Shown here piece after piece: positions 33,261-42,513 of a stretch of 64,000 nucleotides of DNA. Each line of letters starts with the position of its first letter. Position 1 is the first letter of the stretch. A model generated the notes under the pieces. It saw only the letters and a list, made by a program, of their open reading frames with translations. It was not told the DNA's origin and made no database searches. This DNA is from Polycladomyces subterraneus (GTDB lineage Bacteria; Bacillota; Bacilli; Thermoactinomycetales; JIR-001): assembly GCF_030433435.1 (NCBI RefSeq), contig NZ_JANRHH010000019.1, positions 1 through 64,000 on the forward strand. The letters are read 5' to 3'. The position numbers were made by a program, and so were the translations under genes.

Positions 33261-34646
33261 ATGAAAAAAGTGCGGATAGGAGCGGCGCAGGGCTTTTACG
33301 GCGACACCTTGGAGCCGGCCGTCGAAACAGCGAAACGGGGAGAGATCCAATACCTCTGCTTCGATTGCCTGGCGGAGCTGACCTTGGCCATCCTGGCTAA
33401 GGACCGAACGAGGGACCCCGATGCGGGATATACCAAGGACGTACCTTCGGCGATGAGAACACTCCTTCCCCTCGCCAGGGAAAAGGGGTTTAAAATCTTG
33501 ACCAATGGCGGCGGAATCAACCCGTTGGGCGCTTGGCGGGAAGTGATCAAGGTCGCCCGGGAGCTGGAGCTTGAAGATCTGAAAGTGGCGGTGGTCACCG
33601 GGGACGACATTCTCCCCCGCCTTGCGGAACTGAGGGGAAAAGGAGTCTCCCTGCAGGATTTGGAGACGGGAAGGAGCTTTGACTCTCTGAAGGCTCCTCT
33701 GATGTTCGCCAACGCTTATCTCGGATCCTGGCCCATCGTGGAAGCCCTCCGGCGGGGTGCCGACGTGGTGATAACAGGGCGGACCACGGACACTGCTCAG
33801 TTTCTAGCCCCTTTGATCTATGAGTTCGATTGGGGGGAAGAGGATTGGGACCGATTGGCCCAGGGGATCCTGATGGGCCATTTGATGGAGTGTTCCGGCC
33901 AGTCCACCGGGGGCAACTTCAGCGGCAACTGGTGGGAAATCGACGATCTGGATCGGATTGGCTTCCCGGTGGCGGAAGTAGATTCCGATGGTACCTTTGT
34001 TTTGACGAAAACGGAGGGTACCGGGGGTCTGGTCTGTGTGGACACCGTCAAGGAGCAGATGCTCTACGAGATCCACAATCCTGCGGCTTACGTCACCCCA
34101 GACGTGGTCGTCGACTTCACCACAGCTACCCTGAAGGATGTGGGGTTGAACCGAGTGTTGGTCAAAGGAGCCACGGGAAAACCCCGGCCGGATGCGCTGA
34201 AAGCGGTCATGGGGTACGAAGACGGTTACATGGGGCAGGTGATGATTGGCTACGCCTGGCCGGATGCGATGAAGAAGGCCCGGGCGGCCGAGCGGATCAT
34301 CCGTAACATAATGGCTCGCCGGGGCTGGGAGTATGAGGAGATCCACACCTCCTTTGTCGGTTACAACTCCCTCCACGGTTCGACGGTCCAAGGGGATGAA
34401 GAGGAGCTGAACGAGGTTTACTTACGCATGGCTGTACGTGCCAAAACCAAAGCGGACGCTGCCAAATTCCGCCGCCTCTTTCCTCCTCTGGCTTTAAACG
34501 GTCCCCCAGGGTTGGGCGGGTTAACCGGGATGGAAACCCGTCAGCTGGTGGGGATGTGGTCCACCCTGATCCCCCGAGAGCTGATCGAAAACAGTGTGGA
34601 GATCCATGTGGAGGTGGTGGGTGTCGATGGCACGGGTGCAGCTTAA
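33261..34646 (+). CDS. AtuA-family protein (acyclic terpene utilization type)
   Basis: A 461-aa DUF1446/AtuA protein: RIGAAQGFYGDTLEPAVE at the N-terminus, LTNGGGINP, GADVVITGRTTDTAQFLAPL, ECSGQSTGGNFSGNW, and VVDFTTATL. AtuA is required for citronellol/geraniol degradation in Pseudomonas, but its reaction is not firmly known; the family also occurs in other acyl-CoA pathways. It lies 4 bases after the hydratase fusion, in one operon. Its 3' end overlaps the small partner gene by 20 bases. In many genomes the two are fused into one about 590-aa protein; here they are split. Confidence 0.88.
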   Translation: MKKVRIGAAQGFYGDTLEPAVETAKRGEIQYLCFDCLAELTLAILAKDRTRDPDAGYTKDVPSAMRTLLPLAREKGFKILTNGGGINPLGAWREVIKVARELELEDLKVAVVTGDDILPRLAELRGKGVSLQDLETGRSFDSLKAPLMFANAYLGSWPIVEALRRGADVVITGRTTDTAQFLAPLIYEFDWGEEDWDRLAQGILMGHLMECSGQSTGGNFSGNWWEIDDLDRIGFPVAEVDSDGTFVLTKTEGTGGLVCVDTVKEQMLYEIHNPAAYVTPDVVVDFTTATLKDVGLNRVLVKGATGKPRPDALKAVMGYEDGYMGQVMIGYAWPDAMKKARAAERIIRNIMARRGWEYEEIHTSFVGYNSLHGSTVQGDEEELNEVYLRMAVRAKTKADAAKFRRLFPPLALNGPPGLGGLTGMETRQLVGMWSTLIPRELIENSVEIHVEVVGVDGTGAA

Positions 34647-34998
34647 GGAACTGTCTCAGGTGAGGGCCGGGGACAAGGGTAATTCCGTCAACGTGGCCCT
34701 TTTTGCCCCCGATGAGGCTATCTATCGTGTATTTCTGAAGGAGGTCACGGCGGAGCGTGTGAAGGAGCACTTCAAGGGCCTCGTCCACGGAGAGGTGGTC
34801 CGCTACGAGGTGCCCAACCTCTTGGCACTCAATTTCGTCATGCGGGAAGCCTTGGGCGGTGGCGGTTCCTCCTCCCTTCGTACCGACAACCTAGGAAAAT
34901 GCTTCGGGAGCAACCTGCAGCGCATGAAGGTTGAAGTAGATGATGAAATCTTGCGGGAAAGGTGGAAAGACCATGCCGACCCTTCCCTACTTTACTGA
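34627..34998 (+). CDS. AtuA C-terminal partner protein
   Basis: A 123-aa protein matching the C-terminal domain of long AtuA proteins: QLKELSQVRAGDKGNSVNVA, FKGLVHGEVVRYEVPNLLAL, then ALGGGGSSSLRTDNLGK. The ATG at 34627 has GGAGGTGG about 10 bases upstream inside atuA. It presumably binds the large AtuA subunit. It overlaps the next dehydrogenase gene by 26 bases, so the operon is tightly packed. Confidence 0.82.
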   Translation: MARVQLKELSQVRAGDKGNSVNVALFAPDEAIYRVFLKEVTAERVKEHFKGLVHGEVVRYEVPNLLALNFVMREALGGGGSSSLRTDNLGKCFGSNLQRMKVEVDDEILRERWKDHADPSLLY

Positions 34999-36127
34999 GG
35001 AACACGACGAGCTTCGCCGTACAGTACGCCGCTTCGTTCAAAAAGAGGTGACCCCTTATGTGAACGAGTGGGAGGAAAAGGGCGAATATCCACGGGAAAT
35101 CCTGAAGCGGATGGGAGACTTGGGCTTTCTCGGACTGCGGTATCCCATGGAAGTCGGGGGTCAAGGTGGGGACTATTTTTCCTCCATCATCTTATTTGAG
35201 GAATTGGCCCGCTGCGGCGCAGGCGGATTTCCCTTGAGCATCGCCGTACAGACGGATATGGCCACGCCGCCGATCTTGGAATTCGGCACTAAGGAACAGA
35301 TCGAACAGTTTTTTACCCCAGCCATCCGCGGGGAGAAATTGGCCTGCCTCGGGATCACCGAACCCAACCACGGCTCCGATGTGGCTAGCATTGAAACCCG
35401 AGCCGTCCGCGATGGCGACGAATGGGTGATCCGGGGCAACAAGACGTTCATCACCAACGGACCCCGGGCCGACTTCATCACCCTGGTGGCCCGTACATCC
35501 AACGTCTCAGGGTACAAGGGAATCAGCCTCTTTTTGGTGGAACTGGATCGTCCCGGCGTCTCCGTCAGCCGCAAGCTGGACAAGGTGGGAAATCGCTCTT
35601 CGGATACGGCGGAGATCATCTTCGACGATGTTCGGGTGCCTGCGGACCATTTGTTGGGCCAAGAAGGAAAAGGGTTTTATCACATCATGTGGGAGTTGCA
35701 GGGAGAGCGAATGATCGGCTCCGCCTTGGGGCTGGGGCTAGCTCAGTACGTCTATGAACTGGCGGTCCAGTATGCCAAAGAGCGAAAGCAGTTTAATCGT
35801 CCTATCGGCCAATTCCAAGTGATCTCCCACCTGTTGGCGGAGATGGCCACGGAGATCGAGGCCTGCCGGCAGATGACTTATGCCAATGCCTATCGGTTTG
35901 CCAAGGGGAAGATCTCCAGCAAAGAAATCGCCATGACCAAATTAGCCATATCGAAGATGGCTCACTGGGTGGCGGACCGGGCCTTGCAGATCTTCGGAGG
36001 GTACGGCTACATGGAAGAATACCCCATCGCCCGGATCTGGCGGGACACCCGACTGTATCGCATCGGAGGTGGGACGGATGAGATCATGAAGGAGATCATC
36101 GCCGACCGGATGGGATTAAAGGGTTAA
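34973..36127 (+). CDS. Acyl-CoA dehydrogenase 1
   Basis: A 384-aa FAD flavoenzyme. Signatures: ACLGITEPNHGSDVASIETRA (flavin contact), GNKTFITNG, ERKQFNRPIGQFQVI and the C-terminal FGGYGYMEEYPIARIWRD and YRIGGGTDEI. At the usual catalytic-Glu site of short/medium-chain enzymes (YEGT) there is Gly (GGGT). Isovaleryl-CoA and long-chain dehydrogenases do the same and take their base from another helix, suggesting a branched or long substrate. AAAGGTGG precedes the ATG at 34973. Confidence 0.93.
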   Translation: MPTLPYFTEEHDELRRTVRRFVQKEVTPYVNEWEEKGEYPREILKRMGDLGFLGLRYPMEVGGQGGDYFSSIILFEELARCGAGGFPLSIAVQTDMATPPILEFGTKEQIEQFFTPAIRGEKLACLGITEPNHGSDVASIETRAVRDGDEWVIRGNKTFITNGPRADFITLVARTSNVSGYKGISLFLVELDRPGVSVSRKLDKVGNRSSDTAEIIFDDVRVPADHLLGQEGKGFYHIMWELQGERMIGSALGLGLAQYVYELAVQYAKERKQFNRPIGQFQVISHLLAEMATEIEACRQMTYANAYRFAKGKISSKEIAMTKLAISKMAHWVADRALQIFGGYGYMEEYPIARIWRDTRLYRIGGGTDEIMKEIIADRMGLKG

Positions 36128-36139
36128 GGAGGATGGGCA

Positions 36140-37303
36140 TTGGGACACTGGATTTTCAACAAAGAACACGATATGTTTCGCCGAAGCGTTCGAAAATTCG
36201 TTGAAAAGGAGATCATCCCTTATGTAGAGGTGTGGGAAAAAGCCGGGGAAGTACCTCGTTCTCTCTTTTTAAGAGCCGGGGAGCTGGGCTTTCTAGGAAT
36301 TAAATTTCCCGAGGAGTATGGAGGCAGCGACGCTGGATACATTACAGACGCCGTTTTTTCGGAGGAATTGACCAAGTGCGGCTCTGGGGGCGTGGCCGCC
36401 GCCCTAGGGGCCCACACCAACATCGCCATGACCCCGGTATGGCGCTTCGGCAGCCATGAGCAGAAGGAAAAGTATCTCGCACCGGGGATCCGTGGGGAAA
36501 CCATCGCCGCCCTGGGAATCACAGAGCCCGGTGCCGGATCCGACGTCGCCTCGATCCGGACAAGGGCCCGCCGAGAGGGGGATCATTACATCCTCACCGG
36601 CAGCAAGATGTTTATCACCAACGGCGTCAATGCTGACTGGGTGGTTGTCGCCGCCAAAACCGACCCGGCGGCCGGACACAAGGGGATCAGCCTGTTTATC
36701 GTGGAGAGAGATCAGCCTGGATTTACCGTGGGCAAAAAGCTGAACAAGCTGGGATGGCGCTCCTCCGATACTGCGGAGCTAATATTAGAGGATGTTCGGG
36801 TGCCGGCGAACAACAGGATCGGCGAGGAAAACCGGGGCTTCTATTACATCATGCAAAACTTCCAGTGGGAGCGAATTTGCATGGCCCTACAGAGCATCGG
36901 ATTGGCGGAAAAAGCCCTGGAAGATGCCATTCTCTACAGCGCGGAGCGGACCCAGTTCGGCCGCCCCATCAGAGAGTTTCAGGTGCTGCAGCATAGGATA
37001 GTGGACATGGCCGTAGACATCGAAAAGGCAAAAAACCTTACCTACTGGGCTCTTTACCTCTACGACCAAGGTAAGGACGCGCTCAAGGAGACGACCATGG
37101 CTAAGGCCTACGCGGGTGAGATGGTCCGCCGGGTGACCGACGCCGCCTTACAGATTCACGGCGGCAATGGTTACATGATGGAATTTCCCGTGCAGCGCTA
37201 CTGGCGGGACGGACGCCTTGCGTCCATCGGCGGTGGAACAACCCAAATCATGAACGAAATCCTGGTGAAACAACTTGGTCTACACGAAGGGGGAGACAAA
37301 TGA
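36140..37303 (+). CDS. Acyl-CoA dehydrogenase 2
   Basis: A 387-aa paralogue of the preceding gene: AALGITEPGAGSDVASIRTRA, GSKMFITNG, ERTQFGRPIREFQVL and GGNGYMMEFPVQRYWRD followed by SIGGGTTQI. It too has Gly at the YEGT position. Two such enzymes side by side may form a heteromer or act on successive intermediates. The TTG start at 36140 is supported by AAGGAGG seven bases upstream. Its stop overlaps the next ATG (ATGA). Confidence 0.93.
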   Translation: MGHWIFNKEHDMFRRSVRKFVEKEIIPYVEVWEKAGEVPRSLFLRAGELGFLGIKFPEEYGGSDAGYITDAVFSEELTKCGSGGVAAALGAHTNIAMTPVWRFGSHEQKEKYLAPGIRGETIAALGITEPGAGSDVASIRTRARREGDHYILTGSKMFITNGVNADWVVVAAKTDPAAGHKGISLFIVERDQPGFTVGKKLNKLGWRSSDTAELILEDVRVPANNRIGEENRGFYYIMQNFQWERICMALQSIGLAEKALEDAILYSAERTQFGRPIREFQVLQHRIVDMAVDIEKAKNLTYWALYLYDQGKDALKETTMAKAYAGEMVRRVTDAALQIHGGNGYMMEFPVQRYWRDGRLASIGGGTTQIMNEILVKQLGLHEGGDK

Positions 37304-38871
37304 AGACCAAAGAGCAACCCACCATTCACAACCTGATCCAAGCCCTGCAGGAAAAAAAGCGGAGGATTCGCGAAGAGATGGGCGGGGCTGCTGCCATCGA
37401 AAAGCAACACAAACTGGGGAAACTGACGGCACGGGAGCGGATCGATCTGTTGATGGACCCGGGCACCTTTGTGGAAATGGGGGTGTTAGCCCATCATCAG
37501 ATGAAAACTGGGGACATGGCTGGCAAAAAAACCCCCGCCGACGGGGTGATTACAGGCTACGGGAAGATCAACGGGCGCTTATGTTGCGTGGCCGCCTATG
37601 ATTTTACTGTCATGGCCGGGTCCATGGGAACTGTTGGGGAGAAAAAAGTGTCTCGTATGCGGGAGTGGGCCCTTAGAAACCGCATCCCTATCATCTGGCT
37701 CATCGACTCCGCGGGGGCCCGTATCCAGGAAGCCGCCGGTTCCTGGTTCGCCGAGACCGGGGACATCTTTTTCGAAGAGGTAATCATGTCCGGGGTGATC
37801 CCCCAGGTGTGTGCCGTAATGGGCCCGGGAGCCGCCGGGACAGCCTACATCCCCGCCTTGGCCGACTTTGTCCCCATGGTCAAGGGCACCAGCTTTATGG
37901 CCTTGGGAGGCCCTCCCCTGGTGAAGGCAGCCATCGGCGAAGACGTGACAGAAGAGGAGTTGGGGGGCAGCAAAATCCACTGTGAAGTCTCCGGTGTCGG
38001 TGACCTGGAGGTGGAGGATGATGCAGCCTGCATAGAGGCGATCCGGGAGTACCTGAGCTACTTTCCGCAAAACAACCGGGAACTGCCGCCGATCGTCGAG
38101 ACCGATGACCCGGCAGACCGGCTCTGCGAAAAGATGAACGAACTGGTGCCAGTGGAGGCCAACCGTGCCTTCGATATGCGAAACGTTATCCGAGAGATCG
38201 TCGATCACGGCAAGTTTTTCGAGATGAAGCCCAAGTGGGCCCGCAATATGATCACCGCCTTCGCCCGCATCGGCGGATACTCCGTAGGCATCGTGGCCAA
38301 CCAGCCCATGTGGTTGGGTGGAGCCATCGACGTCAACGCTTCGGACAAGGCGGCCCGGTTTATCAACTTGTGCGACGCTTTTAACATCCCTCTGGTCTAC
38401 CTGGTGGACACCCCCGCCTTTATGATCGGCTCCGCCGTGGAAAAGCAGGGCATCATCCGACACGGAGCCAAGTTCCTCCATGCCACTGCTAACGCTACGG
38501 TGCCCAAGCTCACCGTGGTAGTACGGAAAGCCTTTGGCGCAGGATATTACGTGATGAACGGCCGGGCCTTTGAGCCGGATCTAATCGTCGCGTGGCCCAA
38601 CGCCCAAATCAGCCTGATGGGGGCGGAGGGCGCCGTAAATATCATCTTCCGCAAAGAGATCGCTCAGGCGGAAGACCCTATGGCCCGCCGCAAGGAGCTG
38701 ATCGAAGAGTATAAGAAGCGCATCAGCCCGGAGTTGGCAGCCGGCGCCGCCCTCATCGACGACGTCATCGCCCCGGCGGAAACCCGGAGGGTCTTGGTGC
38801 AAGCACTTGAGCGAACCCGGGGCAAGACAGTGGAACGCCCCTGGAAAAAACACGGTGTTTTCCCTGTGTGA
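37300..38871 (+). CDS. Acyl-CoA carboxylase, carboxyltransferase (beta) subunit
   Basis: A 523-aa PccB/MmdA/YngE-type carboxyltransferase with two crotonase-like halves. KLTARERIDLLMDPGTF is the N-terminal hallmark; GAGAAGTAYIPALADF-like and AFGAGYYVMNGRAFEPD segments form the two oxyanion sites. It transfers CO2 from carboxybiotin to an acyl-CoA such as propionyl-, methylcrotonyl- or geranyl-CoA. No biotin carboxylase is in this operon and the only carrier domain nearby lacks its lysine, so it must borrow a partner or work differently. Last gene of the unit; a hairpin follows. Confidence 0.93.
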   Translation: MKTKEQPTIHNLIQALQEKKRRIREEMGGAAAIEKQHKLGKLTARERIDLLMDPGTFVEMGVLAHHQMKTGDMAGKKTPADGVITGYGKINGRLCCVAAYDFTVMAGSMGTVGEKKVSRMREWALRNRIPIIWLIDSAGARIQEAAGSWFAETGDIFFEEVIMSGVIPQVCAVMGPGAAGTAYIPALADFVPMVKGTSFMALGGPPLVKAAIGEDVTEEELGGSKIHCEVSGVGDLEVEDDAACIEAIREYLSYFPQNNRELPPIVETDDPADRLCEKMNELVPVEANRAFDMRNVIREIVDHGKFFEMKPKWARNMITAFARIGGYSVGIVANQPMWLGGAIDVNASDKAARFINLCDAFNIPLVYLVDTPAFMIGSAVEKQGIIRHGAKFLHATANATVPKLTVVVRKAFGAGYYVMNGRAFEPDLIVAWPNAQISLMGAEGAVNIIFRKEIAQAEDPMARRKELIEEYKKRISPELAAGAALIDDVIAPAETRRVLVQALERTRGKTVERPWKKHGVFPV

Positions 38872-38896
38872 TCCCCGTCAGAGAAAAAGGCTTCAA

Positions 38897-38929
38897 CGCC
38901 GGAGGAAGCCATAAGGCTTTCCTTCGGCG
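38897..38929 (+). terminator. Hairpin after the carboxyltransferase gene
   Basis: CGCCG-G-AGGAAGCC, ATAA, GGCTTTCCT-T-CGGCG. The stem is strong, but no U run follows, so termination may be partial and the next ligase may be reached by read-through. Confidence 0.55.
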
Positions 38930-38946
38930 ATTGTATAAAAAGATTT

Positions 38947-38961
38947 ATGTAAGCGCTTTAA
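38947..38961 (+). promoter_or_regulatory. cre site (CcpA) ahead of the second acyl-CoA ligase
   Basis: ATGTAAGCGCTTTAA fits the cre consensus WTGNAANCGNWNNCW with one mismatch. It directly abuts the AAGGAGG of the ligase, where bound CcpA would block elongation or initiation. Confidence 0.55.
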
Positions 38962-38974
38962 GGAGGCGGTTTAG

Positions 38975-40525
38975 ATGAATGTAGGCGGGATCGGTTCGTG
39001 GCTGACCAGGCGCGCGGAGATTTCCGGAGAAAAAACCGCTCTCATCTTTCCCGGCGGGTCATATACTTACAGCCAATTGAACCGTCGCGTCAATCGGTTG
39101 GCCCACGCCCTGTTGCAAAAGGGCGTGCGCAAAGGGGACAGGGTGGCGGGGATCCTCTTAAACACTCCTCATTTTATCGAGGTCCTGTTCGCCTGTGCCA
39201 AAATCGGTGCCATCTTCGTCCCCGTCAACTTCCGGCTAAGCCCCCAAGAAGTGAAAACCATTTTGCAGGATGCCGGTGTTCACGTCGCCTTCTACCATAC
39301 CCATTTCACCCATCTTCTCCAGCCGATCCGCTGGGAGACGGAAGTACTCCACGGTATTTATGTGACGATGGACCCTGCCCTTTCGGGGATGGAGTCGGAC
39401 CTGGAGTATGAGGAACTGATAAAAGGGGCCGATGATTCCGAACCGGGCGTCCATGTCGGCCTGGAGGATATCCACCTGATGATGTTTACCTCGGGGACGA
39501 CAGGTAAGCCCAAGGGGGCGATGTTGAGTCATGGCAATACCGTCTGGAACGCGATCAACGTCTTTTTAAGCGAGATCAACGTCGAGTCGAATGATATCAT
39601 TCTGACCGTCGCTCCCCTCTTTCATATCGGGGGACTGAACATCCTGACGACACCCGCCCTATACAAAGGGGCCACCGTCGTCCTCCTTCCCCGGTTTGAC
39701 CCCGAAGAGGTGATCAGAACAATTGATCAGGAAAAGATCACGCTCCTTTTCCTCGTGCCGGCGATGTGGGCAGCCTTAATGCAGTCATCTTTTTTTGATC
39801 CCACCCGCCTCTCTTCGCTACGCACCCTGATTTCCGGAGGAGCTCCCTGCCCCTTGCCGGTGATCCGCTTTTATCAGGATCGAGGCTTTTGTTTTCTGGA
39901 AGGATACGGGATGACGGAAACCGCACCCTCTGCCATGATTTTGGGAAACGCGGATGCAACAAGAAAAAACGGGTCGGTAGGCCGGCCCTGCATACACGTG
40001 GAAGCCCGCATCGTCGACGATTGGGATCGGGATGTTCCCCCCGGGGAGATCGGTGAGCTGGTGCTGCGGGGCCCCAACATCTGTAAAGGGTACTGGAACA
40101 ACATCACGGCAACGGAGGAAGCATTCCGGGGCGGCTGGTTCCATACGGGGGATTTGGCCCGACAGGATGAGGAAGGATTTTACTACCTGGTTGACCGTAA
40201 AAAGGACATGCTGATCTCCGGCGGAGAAAACATCTACCCAACCGAGGTAGAGCAGGTTCTCTACCAGCATCCCAACATCCGAGAAGTGGCCGTAATCGGC
40301 ATTCCCGACGAAAAGTGGGGAGAAATTCCCATGGCGGTGGTGGCCCTCAAGGAGGGAGCACAGCCGATAGACCTCAAGGAAATCCAAGACTTCTGCCAAG
40401 GGAAGCTGGCCAAGTACAAGATCCCGAAGCGGCTCCGCTTTGTCGACGAATTACCGCGAAACGCCACGGGCAAGGTGCTAAAAAGGATGTTGAGAGAAGA
40501 AGAAATCAAGGTACTGGAGAGTTGA
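38975..40525 (+). CDS. Acyl-CoA ligase (AMP-forming), stop codon supplied by a transposon end
   Basis: A 516-aa ANL ligase: MMFTSGTTGKPKGAML, LEGYGMTETAPSA, MLISGGENIYPTE and NATGKVLKRM. AAGGAGG precedes the ATG. The last sense codons LREEEIKVLES run into TGA at 40523-40525, and those bases belong to the TTGACGCTCCACA right end of an IS200/IS605 remnant. The native C-terminus was therefore trimmed slightly, after the catalytic Lys, so activity may survive. A cre-like site suggests catabolite repression. Confidence 0.92.
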   Translation: MNVGGIGSWLTRRAEISGEKTALIFPGGSYTYSQLNRRVNRLAHALLQKGVRKGDRVAGILLNTPHFIEVLFACAKIGAIFVPVNFRLSPQEVKTILQDAGVHVAFYHTHFTHLLQPIRWETEVLHGIYVTMDPALSGMESDLEYEELIKGADDSEPGVHVGLEDIHLMMFTSGTTGKPKGAMLSHGNTVWNAINVFLSEINVESNDIILTVAPLFHIGGLNILTTPALYKGATVVLLPRFDPEEVIRTIDQEKITLLFLVPAMWAALMQSSFFDPTRLSSLRTLISGGAPCPLPVIRFYQDRGFCFLEGYGMTETAPSAMILGNADATRKNGSVGRPCIHVEARIVDDWDRDVPPGEIGELVLRGPNICKGYWNNITATEEAFRGGWFHTGDLARQDEEGFYYLVDRKKDMLISGGENIYPTEVEQVLYQHPNIREVAVIGIPDEKWGEIPMAVVALKEGAQPIDLKEIQDFCQGKLAKYKIPKRLRFVDELPRNATGKVLKRMLREEEIKVLES

Positions 40526-40700
40526 CGCTCCACACGCCTGAAGGCGTTGGATTCTTTGATCCTTAGCGTCTGCAGTCCGTTTCCGTTTTGGACAAACATT
40601 TAAGTTTAGGAGGCCATCACATCCCATGTAGTCCCACGGTATCACCGGGTGTACCCACAAGGCGGCAGTAGGTTAGTCCTGCTTAGACATCCAATTGTGG
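40522..40700 (-). mobile_element. IS200/IS605-family right-end remnant
   Basis: Read on the minus strand this stretch parallels positions 2-147: TGGGTACACCCGGTG (TnpB tail), then CAACGCC-TTCA-GGCGT hairpin and GTGTGGAGCGTCAA at the boundary (40535-40522). The TnpB frame is broken. By family rule an omegaRNA from it would carry a guide complementary to the last codons of the adjacent ligase. The left end was not located; the rest up to about 40760 is undefined. Confidence 0.65.
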
Positions 40701-40828
40701 GGTTTTGCTACCGAGACCCGCCAAACCATTGTATCTAACTCAATAACAGTGGGACAAGGACCACTCAGAATACTAAAAATTGATTTTTAAATAAATATAT
40801 TTCCATTTTATATATCGGAGGGATAAAA

Positions 40829-42421
40829 ATGCCGGTGAGCAAATTGGAGTATAACCTCATCCACCGAGCGTGTGTGGGGGATATCCTGACCAGGGCAGCT
40901 TGGCGCTTTCCGGAGCGAGTCGCGGTCAAAGACGGAGATGTCTCACTGACCTTCAAAGAGTTGAACGAACGGGCCAACCGCCTGGGCGATGCTCTTTTAA
41001 ACCTGGGCCTTGCGCACCAGGACCGCGTGGGAATCATGTCTCTCAATTCATGGGAATTTTTGGTCTCTTATTTTGCCTGCGCCAAAGCCGGTTTCGTAGC
41101 GGTTCCAATAAACCTGGGGCTGAAGGGGCCGGAGATCACTTACTGCTTGAAGGACGCCCAAGCGAAAGCCTTGATCGTCGATGCCATGTTTGCCCAGATG
41201 ATCACCCCGGTGCTGAAGGAACTGGAGGATATCGAGCACATCATCTGGTACGGGGCGGAACAGCCGATGTCCGACGGAGGGAATATTTTCAACCGCCTGC
41301 TGAAGGAAGGGGATCCTGCCGAGGTGGAACAGGTGGTGGAGGATCGGGACATCGTCCAACTCCTCTACACCAGCGGTACCACCTCCCACCCCAAAGGGGT
41401 ACTAACCAGCCACGTTGCCGTCACCATCACCTCCCTCTCTTCAGCCCTGACCCTTAAACTAGACGAAAAGGATACCGTCCTGGCGGTCCTACCTCTGTTT
41501 CACTGCGCCCAACTCAACGCAATCACCCTGCCGGCCCTGCTTGTCGGCGCGACGACGATATTGCAAAAATCTTTTGACGCTAAACAGGTATCGGTCGCAC
41601 TGGAGCGGGAGCGGGTAACCATGACGGCGCTTCTGCCGATGATGTACGCGGCTCTTCAAGCAGAGTCGACGGCACAAAAAAGGGATTTCTCCTCCATGCG
41701 CCTGGCCATCTACGCCATGGCCCCCATGCCACGGACGCGAATCAAAGAGATTCAGGATCTGTTTCCCAACGCCAACATCCTTCTGGGATCAGGGCAGACG
41801 GAGCTGACTCCCCCCACCACCTTCCAGCGTCCGCATCACCAGTGGGTAAAAGCGGCATCTTGGGGGGCAGCCACACCTAGCGTACAGATCGGAATCATGG
41901 ACGATGAGGGCAACCTGTTGCCCAGGGGGGAGACCGGGGAGATCGTATACCGCAGTCCCCAAGCGATGGAAGGGTATCTAAACCTGCCCGGGCCGACGGA
42001 GGAGACTTTTAAACACGGCTGGCTCCACAGCGGCGATGTGGGCTATATAGACGAAGAAGGGGTAGTCTGGTTTACCGACCGGAAGAAAGACATGATCAAA
42101 ACAGGTGGTGAAAACGTGGCTTCCATCGAAGTGGAGCGCCGGTTGATGGAACACCCGGCGGTCCAGGAAGCCGCCGTGGTGGGTCTCCCCCACCCTCGGT
42201 GGGGGGAAGCGGTCACCGGAGTGGTCATTCTCAAACCGGATCAATCCGCTAATGAGGAGGAATTGATTGCATTTTGCAAGGAAACCTTGGCCGGGTTTAA
42301 AGTGCCCAAACGGATCGAAGTTGTGACAGAATTCCCCCGGACGGGCACTGGGAAAATCCGGAAGCATCGCTTAAGGGAACAGCTTAAGGACCTTTACACC
42401 CAAGAGATCCCCAACAGGTAA
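40829..42421 (+). CDS. Acyl-CoA ligase (AMP-forming), third
   Basis: A 530-aa ANL ligase with QLLYTSGTTSHPKGVL, a GSGQTELTPP adenine motif, MIKTGGENVASIE and GTGKIRKHRL. The TSHPKG and GSGQTE variants set it apart from the neighbouring ligases, implying a different substrate or ancestry. CGGAGGG precedes its ATG. It follows the transposon remnant in an AT-rich leader and is probably monocistronic, ending at the large hairpin at 42514. Confidence 0.92.
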   Translation: MPVSKLEYNLIHRACVGDILTRAAWRFPERVAVKDGDVSLTFKELNERANRLGDALLNLGLAHQDRVGIMSLNSWEFLVSYFACAKAGFVAVPINLGLKGPEITYCLKDAQAKALIVDAMFAQMITPVLKELEDIEHIIWYGAEQPMSDGGNIFNRLLKEGDPAEVEQVVEDRDIVQLLYTSGTTSHPKGVLTSHVAVTITSLSSALTLKLDEKDTVLAVLPLFHCAQLNAITLPALLVGATTILQKSFDAKQVSVALERERVTMTALLPMMYAALQAESTAQKRDFSSMRLAIYAMAPMPRTRIKEIQDLFPNANILLGSGQTELTPPTTFQRPHHQWVKAASWGAATPSVQIGIMDDEGNLLPRGETGEIVYRSPQAMEGYLNLPGPTEETFKHGWLHSGDVGYIDEEGVVWFTDRKKDMIKTGGENVASIEVERRLMEHPAVQEAAVVGLPHPRWGEAVTGVVILKPDQSANEEELIAFCKETLAGFKVPKRIEVVTEFPRTGTGKIRKHRLREQLKDLYTQEIPNR

Positions 42422-42513
42422 CGGCAAAAAGAGTCTTTTACTACGGTCGGAAAGCGATATTTTAGAGCACAAAACGAAGCTTGCTAAGAGTAAGTTTTGA
42501 TGATCCAGGAAAA

